NCBI RefSeq assembly: GCF_008124765.1
Contig: NZ_VNHS01000008.1
Span: 372,001 to 436,000 of the forward strand
Source of the DNA: Paenibacillus methanolicus
Lineage (GTDB): Bacteria; Bacillota; Bacilli; Paenibacillales; Paenibacillaceae
Direction of reading: 5' to 3'
DNA length: 64,000 nt
The notes beneath the pieces were generated by a model, which searched no databases, was not told the DNA's origin, and saw only the letters and a list, made by a program, of their open reading frames with translations. Below, piece after piece: positions 1 through 8,558 of the stretch. The stretch's first letter is position 1. Each line of letters starts with the position of its first letter. Made by a program: the position numbers and the translations under genes.

Positions 1-521
1 GCGCTCGCGTATGCCTGAGCTCCCGCTGCCAAATACTTCTCGAATGCTTCCTGCGTGGAACCGACCGCGCCTCTAGCCACGAGCACCGCAGCGATATGGG
101 GACGTCCGATCGTCCCGCTGTCTTTCCCCGCGCGGCGCGCCTCGGCCATCACGTCCGCCATCGTGATCGCGATGCCCAGCTTGCCTAATTTCTCCAATAT
201 CAGCTCGTTGCGCCTGTTCCGGCCGTTCAACAGCGTTCCGAGCTTCTCCCGCCAACGGTCGCTGCGCCAATCCGTGTAATACCCGAGGATGTGGATGTCG
301 CAGCCTCCGGCGTACGTGCTGATCTCGACGCCCGGGACGACCGCGATGCCAAGCCGCTCCCCTTCGTTCACGGCTTCCTCGACGCCATCGACCGTGTCAT
401 GGTCCGTTATGCCAACAGCCGCCAGCCCTGCGGCTTTGGCCATTCGCACATTGTCCGCCGGACGCTGCAAGCCGTCCGATGCGGTCGTATGCGTATGCAG
501 ATCCGCCAAGTTTACAGCCAT
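1..521 (-). CDS. PHP-domain phosphoesterase, C-terminus cut by window edge
   Basis: The first 173 residues are visible; the 3' end lies beyond base 1. The metal-binding motifs of the PHP family are clear: DLHTHTTASDG near residues 7-17, GITDHDT near 38-44, PGVEIS near 64, HILGYY near 77 and GRPHIA near 141. This pattern fits the YciV/TrpH-like branch (RNase AM, or 3',5'-nucleoside bisphosphate phosphatase) rather than a DNA polymerase PHP domain or histidinol phosphatase; the exact substrate is inferred. The ATG overlaps the stop of the upstream LysR gene by ten bases (ATGGCTGTAA), so the two are probably translationally coupled. Confidence 0.85.
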   Translation of the reverse strand, partial: MAVNLADLHTHTTASDGLQRPADNVRMAKAAGLAAVGITDHDTVDGVEEAVNEGERLGIAVVPGVEISTYAGGCDIHILGYYTDWRSDRWREKLGTLLNGRNRRNELILEKLGKLGIAITMADVMAEARRAGKDSGTIGRPHIAAVLVARGAVGSTQEAFEKYLAAGAQAYAS

Positions 522-1423
522 TGCTTCAAATCCCTCTCTCTTAAGAAAGTCAAGAACGTGACGGCCGAGATCGGCAGCAACGCCGACTTCAAGTAGATCG
601 AATAAAATTGCCGCTTGAACGTCATATCCGTGAGCGGAATCGTGTGGATCAACCCGAGCGCGATCTCGTGCTTGACCGAAGAAGCAGACAGAAACGAAAC
701 GCCGAGCCCTGCTTCGACGGCAGATTTGACCGCGCCGGTACTACCCAGCTCCATGACGATCTTCAACTTGGACGGATCGATATCGTGTCTGCGCATTTGC
801 TCCTCCATGACTAGACGCGTGCCGGAGCCTTGTTCGCGAAGTACGAACGGGTATGCAATCGCGTCGGCGATCGACACCTCCGCGGCCTGCGCCAACGGAT
901 GCGATTTGTCCACGACAAGCAGCAATTCGTCGCTCATGACAGCTTCCGTATGGATATCCGTATGGTTGACTGGTGCTTCGACCAGTCCAAAATTCAACTG
1001 GTGCCCCAAAATATCTTCCAAAATTTGAGACGTATTCATGACTTTCATGCTAATGGCAATATGCGGAAACTCCTGGCCGAAAGGACCCAGCAGTCGCGGA
1101 AGGATATATTCGCCGATGGTCAGGCTGGATCCTAGCTGCAACCTGCCTTTCAGCTGTTTCGTGAATTTGGACATATGCGCGTCGGTTTCCCGGATCAGCT
1201 CAATGCTCCGCAAGGCGAAAGGCATCAGTGCGCGGCCGGCTTCCGTCAGATCGATCCTCTTGGTCGACCGCTGAAGCAGCTTCGTGCCGAAATAGTCTTC
1301 CAGCGATTGAACCTGCATCGTGACGGCCGGCTGAGTCATGTGCAGCGCCTGAGCGGCTGCGGAGAAGCTCCCCCGTTCGGCGACGGTATAGAATATATGC
1401 AGCTGGTGAAAATTAAGGGCCAT
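512..1423 (-). CDS. LysR-family transcriptional regulator
   Basis: This 303-residue protein has the usual LysR length and layout. The N-terminal winged helix-turn-helix covers about residues 1-60 (FSAAAQALHMTQPAVTMQVQ is the recognition part) and a periplasmic-binding-protein-like effector domain follows from about residue 90. The sequence resembles the CysL/CbbR/YwfK group, but the effector cannot be read from the sequence. The ATG at 1423 has AGGAAGG just upstream. The next gene downstream, a PHP phosphoesterase, overlaps its stop and may be in the same transcript; no obvious metabolic target sits beside it. Confidence 0.88.
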   Translation of the reverse strand: MALNFHQLHIFYTVAERGSFSAAAQALHMTQPAVTMQVQSLEDYFGTKLLQRSTKRIDLTEAGRALMPFALRSIELIRETDAHMSKFTKQLKGRLQLGSSLTIGEYILPRLLGPFGQEFPHIAISMKVMNTSQILEDILGHQLNFGLVEAPVNHTDIHTEAVMSDELLLVVDKSHPLAQAAEVSIADAIAYPFVLREQGSGTRLVMEEQMRRHDIDPSKLKIVMELGSTGAVKSAVEAGLGVSFLSASSVKHEIALGLIHTIPLTDMTFKRQFYSIYLKSALLPISAVTFLTFLRERDLKQWL

Positions 1424-1474
1424 CGATGCTACCTTCCTTCCTATCTATGCCCTCCATTATACAGGCTGACCGAA

Positions 1475-1512
1475 AAGTAAAAAAGCATGCGTCACGATCC
1501 TAACGCATGCTT
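1475..1512 (-). terminator. Rho-independent terminator of the 1518-1955 gene
   Basis: A perfect 10-bp stem (AAGCATGCGT at 1483-1492 with ACGCATGCTT at 1503-1512) is followed on the minus strand by TTTTTTACTTTT, a few bases after the stop codon. Confidence 0.85.
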
Positions 1513-1517
1513 GTCCG

Positions 1518-1955
1518 TTATTTCCGTTTTCGGCTATTCTTGATCAGCGTCATTCTTCTAGAATGGCGAAGCCACGAATAATAGGATTTGAGATCCCGCA
1601 GTTCGATCGTCTCGGACATCCGTCCGAGGAACGTCACGACGATCATCTTATGCAGCGGGTTGCCGGCAATGTCCGTCTCCTTCTCCAACGTGGTGAATTC
1701 CGCGACGAATACCAGATCATCATCAATTAAATATACATCCTGCTCGTTTCGGTAATACGGCTCGATTCTTCCTTGTTTCAAGCACTGCCATAAAAAGCCG
1801 GCAATGTCCTCGAATCCCGTCTTCTCGCTCTCAACACGGTCGGCCCAACGGCTCTTGGCATGGTTCGTGATGACAATATCTGCAACTTTCTTGTCGCCGA
1901 GAACGACGTGAAAAGGTTCGTACGTGCTCCATCTTTCCGTCATCTTATCTTTCAT
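1518..1955 (-). CDS. Conserved hypothetical protein, 145 aa
   Basis: Family not recognised. The protein is soluble, mixed-charge and ends in a basic tail (KNSRKRK). The segment VITNHAKSRWADRV at residues 28-41 contains H-x3-R-x3-R spacing, faintly like the N-terminal helix of DUF4258/RelE-fold RNases, and a beta-rich middle follows (DVYLIDDDLVFVAEF, KMIVVTFLGR). That likeness is only a hint, and no antitoxin partner lies beside it. It is a single-gene unit with its own terminator. The ATG at 1955 is preceded by GGAGGGGTGG on the minus strand. Confidence 0.7.
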   Translation of the reverse strand: MKDKMTERWSTYEPFHVVLGDKKVADIVITNHAKSRWADRVESEKTGFEDIAGFLWQCLKQGRIEPYYRNEQDVYLIDDDLVFVAEFTTLEKETDIAGNPLHKMIVVTFLGRMSETIELRDLKSYYSWLRHSRRMTLIKNSRKRK

Positions 1956-2085
1956 CGCGATCCACCCCTCCTTAAGAAGCAGGCCTTATTATCTATATTT
2001 ATACACGATTTCATTTTATCATGCCTGTCCAAGATTTCAACTCAAAAATAAAGTTAAACCAATATTGTAATAATATGGATTGATG

Positions 2086-2128
2086 AGGAAAAATAGACTT
2101 CCGCTTCCTAAAGAGGCAGCGGAAGTCT
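2086..2128 (-). terminator. Terminator after ylbG
   Basis: AGACTTCCGCT (2095-2105) pairs perfectly with AGCGGAAGTCT (2118-2128); on the minus strand the stem is followed by ATTTTTCC. Confidence 0.85.
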
Positions 2129-2151
2129 ATCAATAAGAGCCGCTATCGGGC

Positions 2152-2418
2152 TTACAGGCTGTAAAACCGGGTCTTGTCCGGTACGCCTTGCGTATATTCG
2201 GTCTTAATTTCATTGCGATACGAACGTTCAATCCTTCTGACGAAGGATAGGCGCTGCATGTTGCGGACGGTTTCATCCGCTCGGTCGGCGTTCATGTACA
2301 TGACCACGTAATGCATCTTGCGGGACATATAATGGACGCTACCGTATTTCTCGAGCGTACGGGCAGCTTTCAAATCGCTAACCCATACGATATAACCGAC
2401 TCGCTCTGAAAACTGCAT
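2152..2418 (-). CDS. ylbG: YlbG family protein (DUF2129)
   Basis: The 88-residue protein matches the YlbG family in length and pattern: an N-terminal strand (VGYIVWVSDLK), then LEKYGSVHYMSRKMHYVVMY and a closing FVRRIERSYRNEIKTEY, which correspond segment by segment to Bacillus subtilis YlbG as I recall it. Its molecular function is unknown. It lies 24 bases downstream of ylbF, the same adjacency as in Bacillus, so the pair is probably one operon ended by the hairpin at 2095-2128. The ATG follows GGGGGGAAGAGA. Confidence 0.9.
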   Translation of the reverse strand: MQFSERVGYIVWVSDLKAARTLEKYGSVHYMSRKMHYVVMYMNADRADETVRNMQRLSFVRRIERSYRNEIKTEYTQGVPDKTRFYSL

Positions 2419-2442
2419 TCTCTTCCCCCCATGTTCCCCGCG

Positions 2443-2949
2443 TTAACCGCAGCCTCCCGAGCCACAGCCGCACGACCCGCCGCTACCGCAGCCGCCGCCG
2501 GCCTTCTCGTTGCCCGGCACCTTGATCGTCTCCGAGATCGAGCCGGCTAATTGGGTGGCCACCTCATGAAGCAGCTCGTCCAACGCCTTCTCGGCAGCCT
2601 TGAACCGGCTCACGCTCGGAATGGCGTCCAGCTCTCGCTGAATCGACTTCACCTTATCTTTGGCGGCGTGAAAATCCGGATGAAACCGGCCGAAACGCTC
2701 CGTCTCCTCGAAAGCTTCCTTCGCTTTCGCAAAACGCTTCATTTCGCGTTGAATCTGCTCGTCTTGCTCGACCAACGTTTTCAAATATAAATATTCGGCC
2801 ATTTCGGCCGATTGGTTAATCATATCGCCAAGCTCGTATGCATCAAGCATCATTCGACCCATGTCGTATGCTTCTACGCGGTGATCGGCGTCGTAGAATG
2901 GCTCGCTCCATGCCAGCTGCGCATGCTCATCCGTTGACATTGCTTGCAT
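2443..2949 (-). CDS. ylbF: YlbF/YmcA family protein, RNase Y specificity factor, Cys-rich tail
   Basis: YlbF acts with YmcA and YaaT in a complex that directs RNase Y-dependent mRNA maturation and influences competence, sporulation and biofilm formation in Bacillus. Residues 25-140 form the helical Com_YlbF domain (YELGDMINQSAEMAEYLYLK, then a long charged coiled-coil-like helix). A Gly-rich tail from residue 151 carries four cysteines (C154, C160, C162, C167), suited to the iron-sulfur cluster known for this complex. The ATG at 2949 has GGGAG about nine bases upstream; an in-frame ATG four codons later is an alternative. It is co-directional with ylbG. Confidence 0.9.
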   Translation of the reverse strand: MQAMSTDEHAQLAWSEPFYDADHRVEAYDMGRMMLDAYELGDMINQSAEMAEYLYLKTLVEQDEQIQREMKRFAKAKEAFEETERFGRFHPDFHAAKDKVKSIQRELDAIPSVSRFKAAEKALDELLHEVATQLAGSISETIKVPGNEKAGGGCGSGGSCGCGSGGCG

Positions 2950-3043
2950 TTCCCGCCCACTCCCTTCCTCGTTGCCGCCGGCCTCGGAACGGGCCGGAAC
3001 AATCGAACGTTATCGCAGGTTTACAATACGATAAACTTCTATC

Positions 3044-3052
3044 ATCATACCA
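3044..3052 (-). promoter_or_regulatory. Possible extended -10 promoter for ylbF-ylbG
   Basis: On the minus strand the string TGGTATGAT (TGn plus TATGAT) lies about 95 bases before the ylbF start. No good -35 element is visible, as is common for extended -10 promoters. Confidence 0.35.
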
Positions 3053-3085
3053 TATGACCGATCATGAGAGGAAGCACTACCGGCC

Positions 3086-4717
3086 TCAATATTTGGTAAA
3101 CTCCGGGATAACGAGCATCATTTCGTCCCACATATGGGGCGCGAGCAGCGTTCGTTCCACTTGGCCGTCCAAGCTGAGATCGCCGGTAACGCGCCATCCC
3201 TCCTCGTCTTCGACGAGCTTGTCCGGAATGAACGGCACGGCTTGCCCTCTTATATTAAGCTTAACCGCCGTACGCCAAATTAAAGCGCGTTCCACCAGTT
3301 CCCTGCGCGTCGAAGGATGATATTGCCTCATCTGGCTTCGCCATGTGACCGGCACGCTGTCGAGTCCCTGGAAAAGGGCCGCCGGATCGGAAGGTCTGAG
3401 CTCCGTCATCTCTTTAGTATCATGCGGAAGCACGACCGGTCTGTCTTCGGGCGCAGCCGGCGCCGGACATTCTTTGTTCTCGTTCTTCGAGAGCAGAGCA
3501 TCGAATGTACGCGACTTTGCCGTTTCGCGCATTTCCCCCGAACCTTCGCTCATCCAACCCTCGATGGCCATGACCAGCGCAAGCGGGACTGCTTCGCCGT
3601 TGATTTGGTTTAGAAAGGTAAAAATCCGCTCGCCCGATATGCCCGATTCCGCCGCCTTTCGGAGCGGATCCGCCTCTAGCCGGTAGACGCCGACGACGTC
3701 CGACGACACGCGCCTTGCAATCAACTCCAAACCGAAAGCCGCGTACTGCGGGCCTTCCCGAGGAACAAACACATCTCCGTCGGGCGCGATTTGCGCGTAC
3801 GGCGGTCCGGCCGAATCGCTCGTAGCTTCGCCCAAGTCAACGACCCATCTGTAGACATGTTGACCGCCTAAAGTTACCGCCTTCTCCATCCAGCCCAGGC
3901 TAGTCATCAGGCGGCACCAGTCGAATATCGCCATCGCGAACCGTTCCTCGAGGTGTGCCGGCGAACACCATTGCAAGGCAGGCCAGCCGAAGACAAAAGC
4001 AGCCGCATTGGCAAGCGAAGGTACTGCAGCCGCATATTGATCCGTCCAAAAGGCGACTAGGGCGGATTCCCGTTTCGCTTGCGTTTGATTCAACCATGAA
4101 AGCAATCGGCGCGTTTCTAACCGACAATCTCGACCTTCAAGCACGAGCCACCCTTCATGCAAGGCAAAATCAAGAAACAACGCATATGGGAGCGGGCAAC
4201 TCGGTTCGCGGGCGGCCAGTTTGAGCTGCGCAAGGTCATACTCCTTCATGGCGAGCGCCCGGACTACCTTCTCGATCGTGCGTTTCGGCCAACTGCCCTT
4301 GGACGTTTGCGCAAGCCCGCAATTCACAAGTTCCGCCACGCCGTGCATCAGTCGTTCTCCCAGCGGCAGAGGCGATTCTTCTTCGATGGCGTCCAGACTG
4401 AATTGCAGCGTGCTCTCGTCCACGGCGATCGGGTGCAAAGTCGGGTACACCTCCCTCCAACAACGCCGGAATTGAGCCCCCGGCATCATAAACACCTTGT
4501 CTCCCCAGCCCTTGCGATAACTCTTCAGCAGTCCGGCCAGCTCCAGTTCGATCAAGCCAAGGCGATATTCCGCCCCGGAACAGCCCGGATGGACATGACG
4601 AAGCAGCTGCTCGTCGCGAAACGGCAGCATGCCGAATTGCTTCATAAGGGATTGCAGCGTCTGTCTTCCGTTCGGACTCAAACATTCGATGCGTTTCCTT
4701 GTTTCGTCCACCTTCAA
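3086..4717 (-). CDS. Helicase-associated protein, partner of XPB-like helicase
   Basis: A reading frame open well upstream overlaps the helicase gene, but the sensible start is TTG at 4717, which overlaps the helicase stop as TTGA, or GTG at 4711 with GGGAG about ten bases before it. From TTG the protein is 543 residues. It is acidic and mostly helical, with a winged-helix-like N-terminal part and a central IAPDGDVFVPREGP segment near residue 320 that resembles the 'Helicase conserved C-terminal domain 3' region seen beside or fused to bacterial XPB homologues. I infer a dedicated accessory subunit made by translational coupling. Start choice is uncertain by two codons. Confidence 0.7.
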   Translation of the reverse strand: MKVDETRKRIECLSPNGRQTLQSLMKQFGMLPFRDEQLLRHVHPGCSGAEYRLGLIELELAGLLKSYRKGWGDKVFMMPGAQFRRCWREVYPTLHPIAVDESTLQFSLDAIEEESPLPLGERLMHGVAELVNCGLAQTSKGSWPKRTIEKVVRALAMKEYDLAQLKLAAREPSCPLPYALFLDFALHEGWLVLEGRDCRLETRRLLSWLNQTQAKRESALVAFWTDQYAAAVPSLANAAAFVFGWPALQWCSPAHLEERFAMAIFDWCRLMTSLGWMEKAVTLGGQHVYRWVVDLGEATSDSAGPPYAQIAPDGDVFVPREGPQYAAFGLELIARRVSSDVVGVYRLEADPLRKAAESGISGERIFTFLNQINGEAVPLALVMAIEGWMSEGSGEMRETAKSRTFDALLSKNENKECPAPAAPEDRPVVLPHDTKEMTELRPSDPAALFQGLDSVPVTWRSQMRQYHPSTRRELVERALIWRTAVKLNIRGQAVPFIPDKLVEDEEGWRVTGDLSLDGQVERTLLAPHMWDEMMLVIPEFTKY

Positions 4718-6432
4718 TTCGCTCCCATTCCTTCCAACTCGCCGCCTGCCGTGCCCAAGAGCGGCTTCTCCCACTTCGTCACCTCGTATTGGTACCCTTG
4801 CTCCAAGAGGAACAACTGCCGCCGGCGCGCGAATTGCGTTTCTTTCGTTCCATCGGTCACCAAGGTATAGAACCAAGCGGCATTCTCGCCCGTCTTCGGC
4901 CGCAAAATACGTCCGATCCGCTGCGCTTCCTCTTGTCTGGAGCCATAGCTCCCCGATACTTGTATGGCTACGGCGGCATCTGGAAGATCCACCGCGAAAT
5001 TGGCGACCTTGGAGACGACGAGCACCGGAATATCTCCCGATTTGAAGCCGGCATACAGCCTTTCGCGTTCGGCATGCGGCAGCTCGCCGCTTAGAACGGG
5101 CGCGTTCAGCCTCTCGCCGATCTCGTGCAGCTGGCGCAAGTATTGACCGATTACCAGCGCGGGTTTGCCCCGGTGCCGCTCAAGCAGCCTTGAGACGGCT
5201 TCCGTCTTCGCCTTGTTCTCCGCCGCGATTCGAAGCTTCTCCACGCCGGCCGCCTCCTCGTAGGTAGATCGCTCTCCATCGGGGAGCGGGAGCCGGATTT
5301 CCGAGCAAGTAACCTCCGCGATCCACCGCTGCTCCTCGAGCGCTTTCCACGGCATGTCGTATCGCTTCGGACCGATCAGCGAGAACACGTCGGTCTCCCT
5401 TCCATCCTCGCGGACGAGCGTTGCGGTTAGTCCAAGCCTCCGCGTCGCCTGGAGGTCCGCCGTCATGCGGAAGACGGGAGCGGGCAGGAGATGCACTTCG
5501 TCGTATATAATCAGTCCCCAGTTCCGCTCGTTAAAAAGTCGCATATGCTCGAATTCATCGGTTTTCTGCTTGCGGTGCGTCAAAATTTGGTACGTGGCGA
5601 TCGTGACCGGCTTTACTTCTTTCGCCTTCCCCGCGTATTCGCCGATGTGCTCGTCCCCGAGCGTCGTCTTGTCCAGCAACTCCTGCCGCCATTGCTTGAC
5701 GGAGGTAACGTTGGAAGTCAGGATGAGGGTGTCGCAATGCAGGCGGCTCAACGCCCCGATGCCGATCAGCGTCTTGCCTGCGCCGCACGGCAGCACGAGC
5801 ACGCCGCTGCCGCCGTCCATTCGCTCCTCGCAGTAGAACATGTCCACGGCCCGCTTCTGGTAGTCCCGCAGCCCGAACGCTTTGCCCCCTCGCGTCACCT
5901 CCCGCATCTGCACGTTTAAGGATTCGCCGTGCCTATATCCCGCCAGATCGATGACCGGATAGCCGATCCTCGTCAGTTCTTGTTTAAGCGCGCCGCGCAT
6001 TTCCGGACTCGCTATGCGCTCCCCATCGCCGGATTCGTTCAGCATTCCTGCCAGATAGGGGATTGCCATTAGCTGCTCCATCAGTTTTTCCTCTCCGCGC
6101 AGACGCAGAAGGCCATCTTCGCCGCGGATGAGTTTCAGTTGGCCGTATCGTCCCATCAACGTGCGGATATGCGACGTTACTTTTTGCGGAAGCTCGTAAC
6201 AGTTATAGCGGCCAAGCTCGCCGATGACTTCATCGGCCGACATGCCGGCTACCGCCGCGTTCCAAAGGGACAAGGGCGTAATTCGGTATGTATGGACGTG
6301 GCCCGGTCTTTTGGTCAAATCCGCAAACCGGGATAACGATTGGCGGGCGGCCTCGGCGTCGCGGTGCCGCTCGTCCAGCAGAACCGTCGAATCCGATTGC
6401 ACGATAAAAGGCCGGTCTTCGCGCTTCAGCAC
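4714..6432 (-). CDS. XPB/Ercc3-like superfamily 2 DNA helicase
   Basis: The 572-residue protein has the bacterial XPB layout: an N-terminal domain, then Walker A PCGAGKT at 215-221, DEVH at 311-314, motif III LGLTATL at 333-339 directly followed by the XPB-typical RED (341-343), and motif VI AQRIGRILRP in the C-terminal RecA lobe. XPB-type enzymes translocate on double-stranded DNA and are tied to repair, but the bacterial role is less settled. Start GTG at 6432 has AAGGAG ten bases upstream; an ATG seven bases earlier is in another frame. The stop overlaps the partner gene by four bases. Confidence 0.88.
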   Translation of the reverse strand: MLKREDRPFIVQSDSTVLLDERHRDAEAARQSLSRFADLTKRPGHVHTYRITPLSLWNAAVAGMSADEVIGELGRYNCYELPQKVTSHIRTLMGRYGQLKLIRGEDGLLRLRGEEKLMEQLMAIPYLAGMLNESGDGERIASPEMRGALKQELTRIGYPVIDLAGYRHGESLNVQMREVTRGGKAFGLRDYQKRAVDMFYCEERMDGGSGVLVLPCGAGKTLIGIGALSRLHCDTLILTSNVTSVKQWRQELLDKTTLGDEHIGEYAGKAKEVKPVTIATYQILTHRKQKTDEFEHMRLFNERNWGLIIYDEVHLLPAPVFRMTADLQATRRLGLTATLVREDGRETDVFSLIGPKRYDMPWKALEEQRWIAEVTCSEIRLPLPDGERSTYEEAAGVEKLRIAAENKAKTEAVSRLLERHRGKPALVIGQYLRQLHEIGERLNAPVLSGELPHAERERLYAGFKSGDIPVLVVSKVANFAVDLPDAAVAIQVSGSYGSRQEEAQRIGRILRPKTGENAAWFYTLVTDGTKETQFARRRQLFLLEQGYQYEVTKWEKPLLGTAGGELEGMGAN

Positions 6433-6520
6433 GTTTCATCCACTCCTTATGGGCACATTCGCTCCATCTTTTCTAGTCAGTATGAAATGAACCGTCCGGT
6501 TTTATTCCTTTTAGAAGCAT

Positions 6521-6549
6521 AAAAAACGCATGCCGTCTCGGCATGCGTT
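6521..6549 (-). terminator. Terminator of the CBS-domain gene
   Basis: AACGCATGCC (6525-6534) pairs perfectly with GGCATGCGTT (6540-6549), followed on the minus strand by a run of T. Confidence 0.85.
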
Positions 6550-6582
6550 CATTTAGCGCGCTTACTCATTCACAAGGAATCG

Positions 6583-7023
6583 TTACCGTATACTCGCCGG
6601 TTCGCGGTGCTGCTGCTCCGATATGCTGCTTAGCGCCTCGCCCGCTTCGTTCACGAAAATTTCGCGAACCGCCAAATCGCCGATCGACACGATGCCGAGC
6701 AGATTGCCGTTCTCGACGACGGGCAGCCTGCGGATCTGACTGGTTGCCATAATTTTGGCGGCTTCATCCACGGAGATGTCCGGCTGAATGGAGCGAATGT
6801 CCGTCGTGATCACTTCGGAAACGGCCGTCGAGCCGGAATGTTTGGCCGCATATCCGCGGATGACCAGGTCACGGTCGGTCACGACCCCGATCAGCTTCTC
6901 GCCTTCGACGACCGGCACGAAGCCGATATCGTGATTTTTCATAATCGTGGCCAGTTCGAAAATATTATCTTGGGTCGTCGCGGTCACGACGTCTTTGGAC
7001 ATGATCTCCCGTACTTTCTTCAT
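6583..7023 (-). CDS. Two-CBS-domain protein, YhcV-like
   Basis: The true protein is 146 residues from ATG at 7023, with GAGGGGG nine bases upstream; the longer open frame runs backwards into the amidohydrolase gene and is not real. Two CBS repeats fill it: residues 1-60 (IGFVPVVEGEKLIGVVTDRD) and 75-122 (IRRLPVVENGNLLGIVSIGD). CBS pairs usually bind adenine nucleotides, and stand-alone forms such as B. subtilis YhcV have no assigned reaction. It is not AcuB, as there is no ACT domain. It ends at the terminator at 6521-6549. Confidence 0.88.
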   Translation of the reverse strand: MKKVREIMSKDVVTATTQDNIFELATIMKNHDIGFVPVVEGEKLIGVVTDRDLVIRGYAAKHSGSTAVSEVITTDIRSIQPDISVDEAAKIMATSQIRRLPVVENGNLLGIVSIGDLAVREIFVNEAGEALSSISEQQHREPASIR

Positions 7024-7121
7024 TGCGATGGTCCCCCTCGTCAGCAGGTGGCATGCTTCTGCCCCGAACGTTAGCTTGAACCGGGCGGGCATTCGCCATG
7101 CATCGACGGGCGGTGGGAGTT

Positions 7122-8312
7122 TTAAGCTGGCTTGGAGCCCGCGAAGTCTTCCGCCATCGCGATCATGAGTCGGGCGGATACGAGCATGGCTCTTTCGTCC
7201 ACGTTGAATCTCGGATGGTGGTGGGGGAACGTTGCGCCTGCCTCTTCGTTGCCGGCGCCAACGAACATGAAACAGCCTTTGGTCTCCTTCACGTAATACG
7301 CGAAATCCTCGCCGGCCATAATTAATGAAGACTCCCGAACGGCCTCCTCGCCGAATTGCTCGTGCGCAACGCGGAAAAACCGCCGCGTCTCTTCTTCGTT
7401 GTTCACGACCGGCGGATAGCCCATCCGATAATCCATCTCCGACTTCGCGCCATACAGCTCGGCCGTGCGAGCCACCACTTCTTCCAGACGCTTGCGGATG
7501 CCATAGCGCGCCTCTTCCGTAAAACTGCGGACCGTCCCCTTCAAGTGGCAGCGCTCCGCGATGACGTTTGCGGTCGTACCGGCTTGTATGGAACCAACGG
7601 TCACGACGGCCGGTTCTAGCGGATTGACGTTGCGGCTGACGATCGACTGCAGCGCCTGGACAAGCGCCGAACCGACGAAGACCGTATCGACCGTCTCGTG
7701 CGGAAGTCCGCCATGCCCGCCTCGGCCGACAAGCTCGATATCGAATTCGTCCGCGGATGCCATGAACGGGCCGCTGCGGGTCGCGACGGTTCCGTACGGG
7801 AACGGCGTCCACAGATGTACGCCGTATATGGCATCCACGCCATTCAACGCCCCATCCCGAATCATATCCAGCGCGCCGCCTGGCGTGACTTCCTCCGCGG
7901 GTTGGAACAACAGTCTCCGCTCGCCCTCGAAGTCGCCGTCCAGCGACGCGTAATAGGAAGCTATACCTAACATAGTCGCCGTATGGGCATCATGTCCGCA
8001 AGCATGCATAATGCCGGGCACGGTCGACGCATACTCGCATGTTTTCTCGTCTTGAATCGGCAGGGCGTCAATATCCGCCCGAAGCGCGACTACCGGCCCT
8101 TGCCGCTTGCCGCGTAGCACGGCCACGATGCCGTAACCGCCGACGCCTTCTTTGAATTCGCAACCGATTGCCCGCAGCTGCTCCGCGATCCATGCCGACG
8201 TCCGGCTCTCTTGAAAGGAAAGCTCGGGATGGCGATGCAGGTAACGGCGCCACGCGACAATACGGGGATAGACGGTTTGCAGATATTCCTCCACGGGATT
8301 AACTTCGCTCAT
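7122..8312 (-). CDS. M20 family amidohydrolase (N-acyl-L-amino acid amidohydrolase type)
   Basis: The 396-residue protein is a typical di-metal M20D peptidase: metal ligands in MHACGHDAHTATMLG near 104-118, a catalytic glutamate in FQPAEEVTPGGA near 137-148, and HHHPRFNVDE near the C-terminus. The family hydrolyses N-acyl amino acids, hippurate or indole-acetyl conjugates, and paralogues differ in substrate, so only the class is certain. Cytoplasmic; no signal peptide. The ATG follows GAGGAGG nine bases upstream. It precedes the CBS gene by about 100 bases on the same strand and could share its transcript. Confidence 0.9.
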   Translation of the reverse strand: MSEVNPVEEYLQTVYPRIVAWRRYLHRHPELSFQESRTSAWIAEQLRAIGCEFKEGVGGYGIVAVLRGKRQGPVVALRADIDALPIQDEKTCEYASTVPGIMHACGHDAHTATMLGIASYYASLDGDFEGERRLLFQPAEEVTPGGALDMIRDGALNGVDAIYGVHLWTPFPYGTVATRSGPFMASADEFDIELVGRGGHGGLPHETVDTVFVGSALVQALQSIVSRNVNPLEPAVVTVGSIQAGTTANVIAERCHLKGTVRSFTEEARYGIRKRLEEVVARTAELYGAKSEMDYRMGYPPVVNNEEETRRFFRVAHEQFGEEAVRESSLIMAGEDFAYYVKETKGCFMFVGAGNEEAGATFPHHHPRFNVDERAMLVSARLMIAMAEDFAGSKPA

Positions 8313-8456
8313 GCCTACAAACCTCCTCGCCCTGTCTTTCGTTTGTCCTCTATTGTACCAGATGCCCGTTCGCTCTCGAAAGTTGTTTTGGGCGATCGGC
8401 GTTCCATTTTTCGTTAAACTGTCACTTTTGCCCTATTTCGAGCGTTGGCGCAAGGC

Positions 8457-8485
8457 TTGCACTGGAAAAGGAAACATACTATCAT
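8457..8485 (+). promoter_or_regulatory. Candidate sigma-A promoter for yugN-ftsW
   Basis: TTGCAC at 8457-8462 and TATCAT at 8480-8485 are separated by 17 bases, about 75 bases before the yugN start. Confidence 0.5.
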
Positions 8486-8558
8486 GGATAAAGAAACCTG
8501 CCCTGAAGCCGGAAAACGCTTCACTGCGCTCTTGGCTTAACTTTAAGGAGGATCATCC

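Noticed and set aside
6583-7812. 409-codon version of the CBS protein
   Set aside because: The upstream part overlaps the M20 amidohydrolase gene and is Arg-rich nonsense; the strong ribosome site is before ATG 7023.
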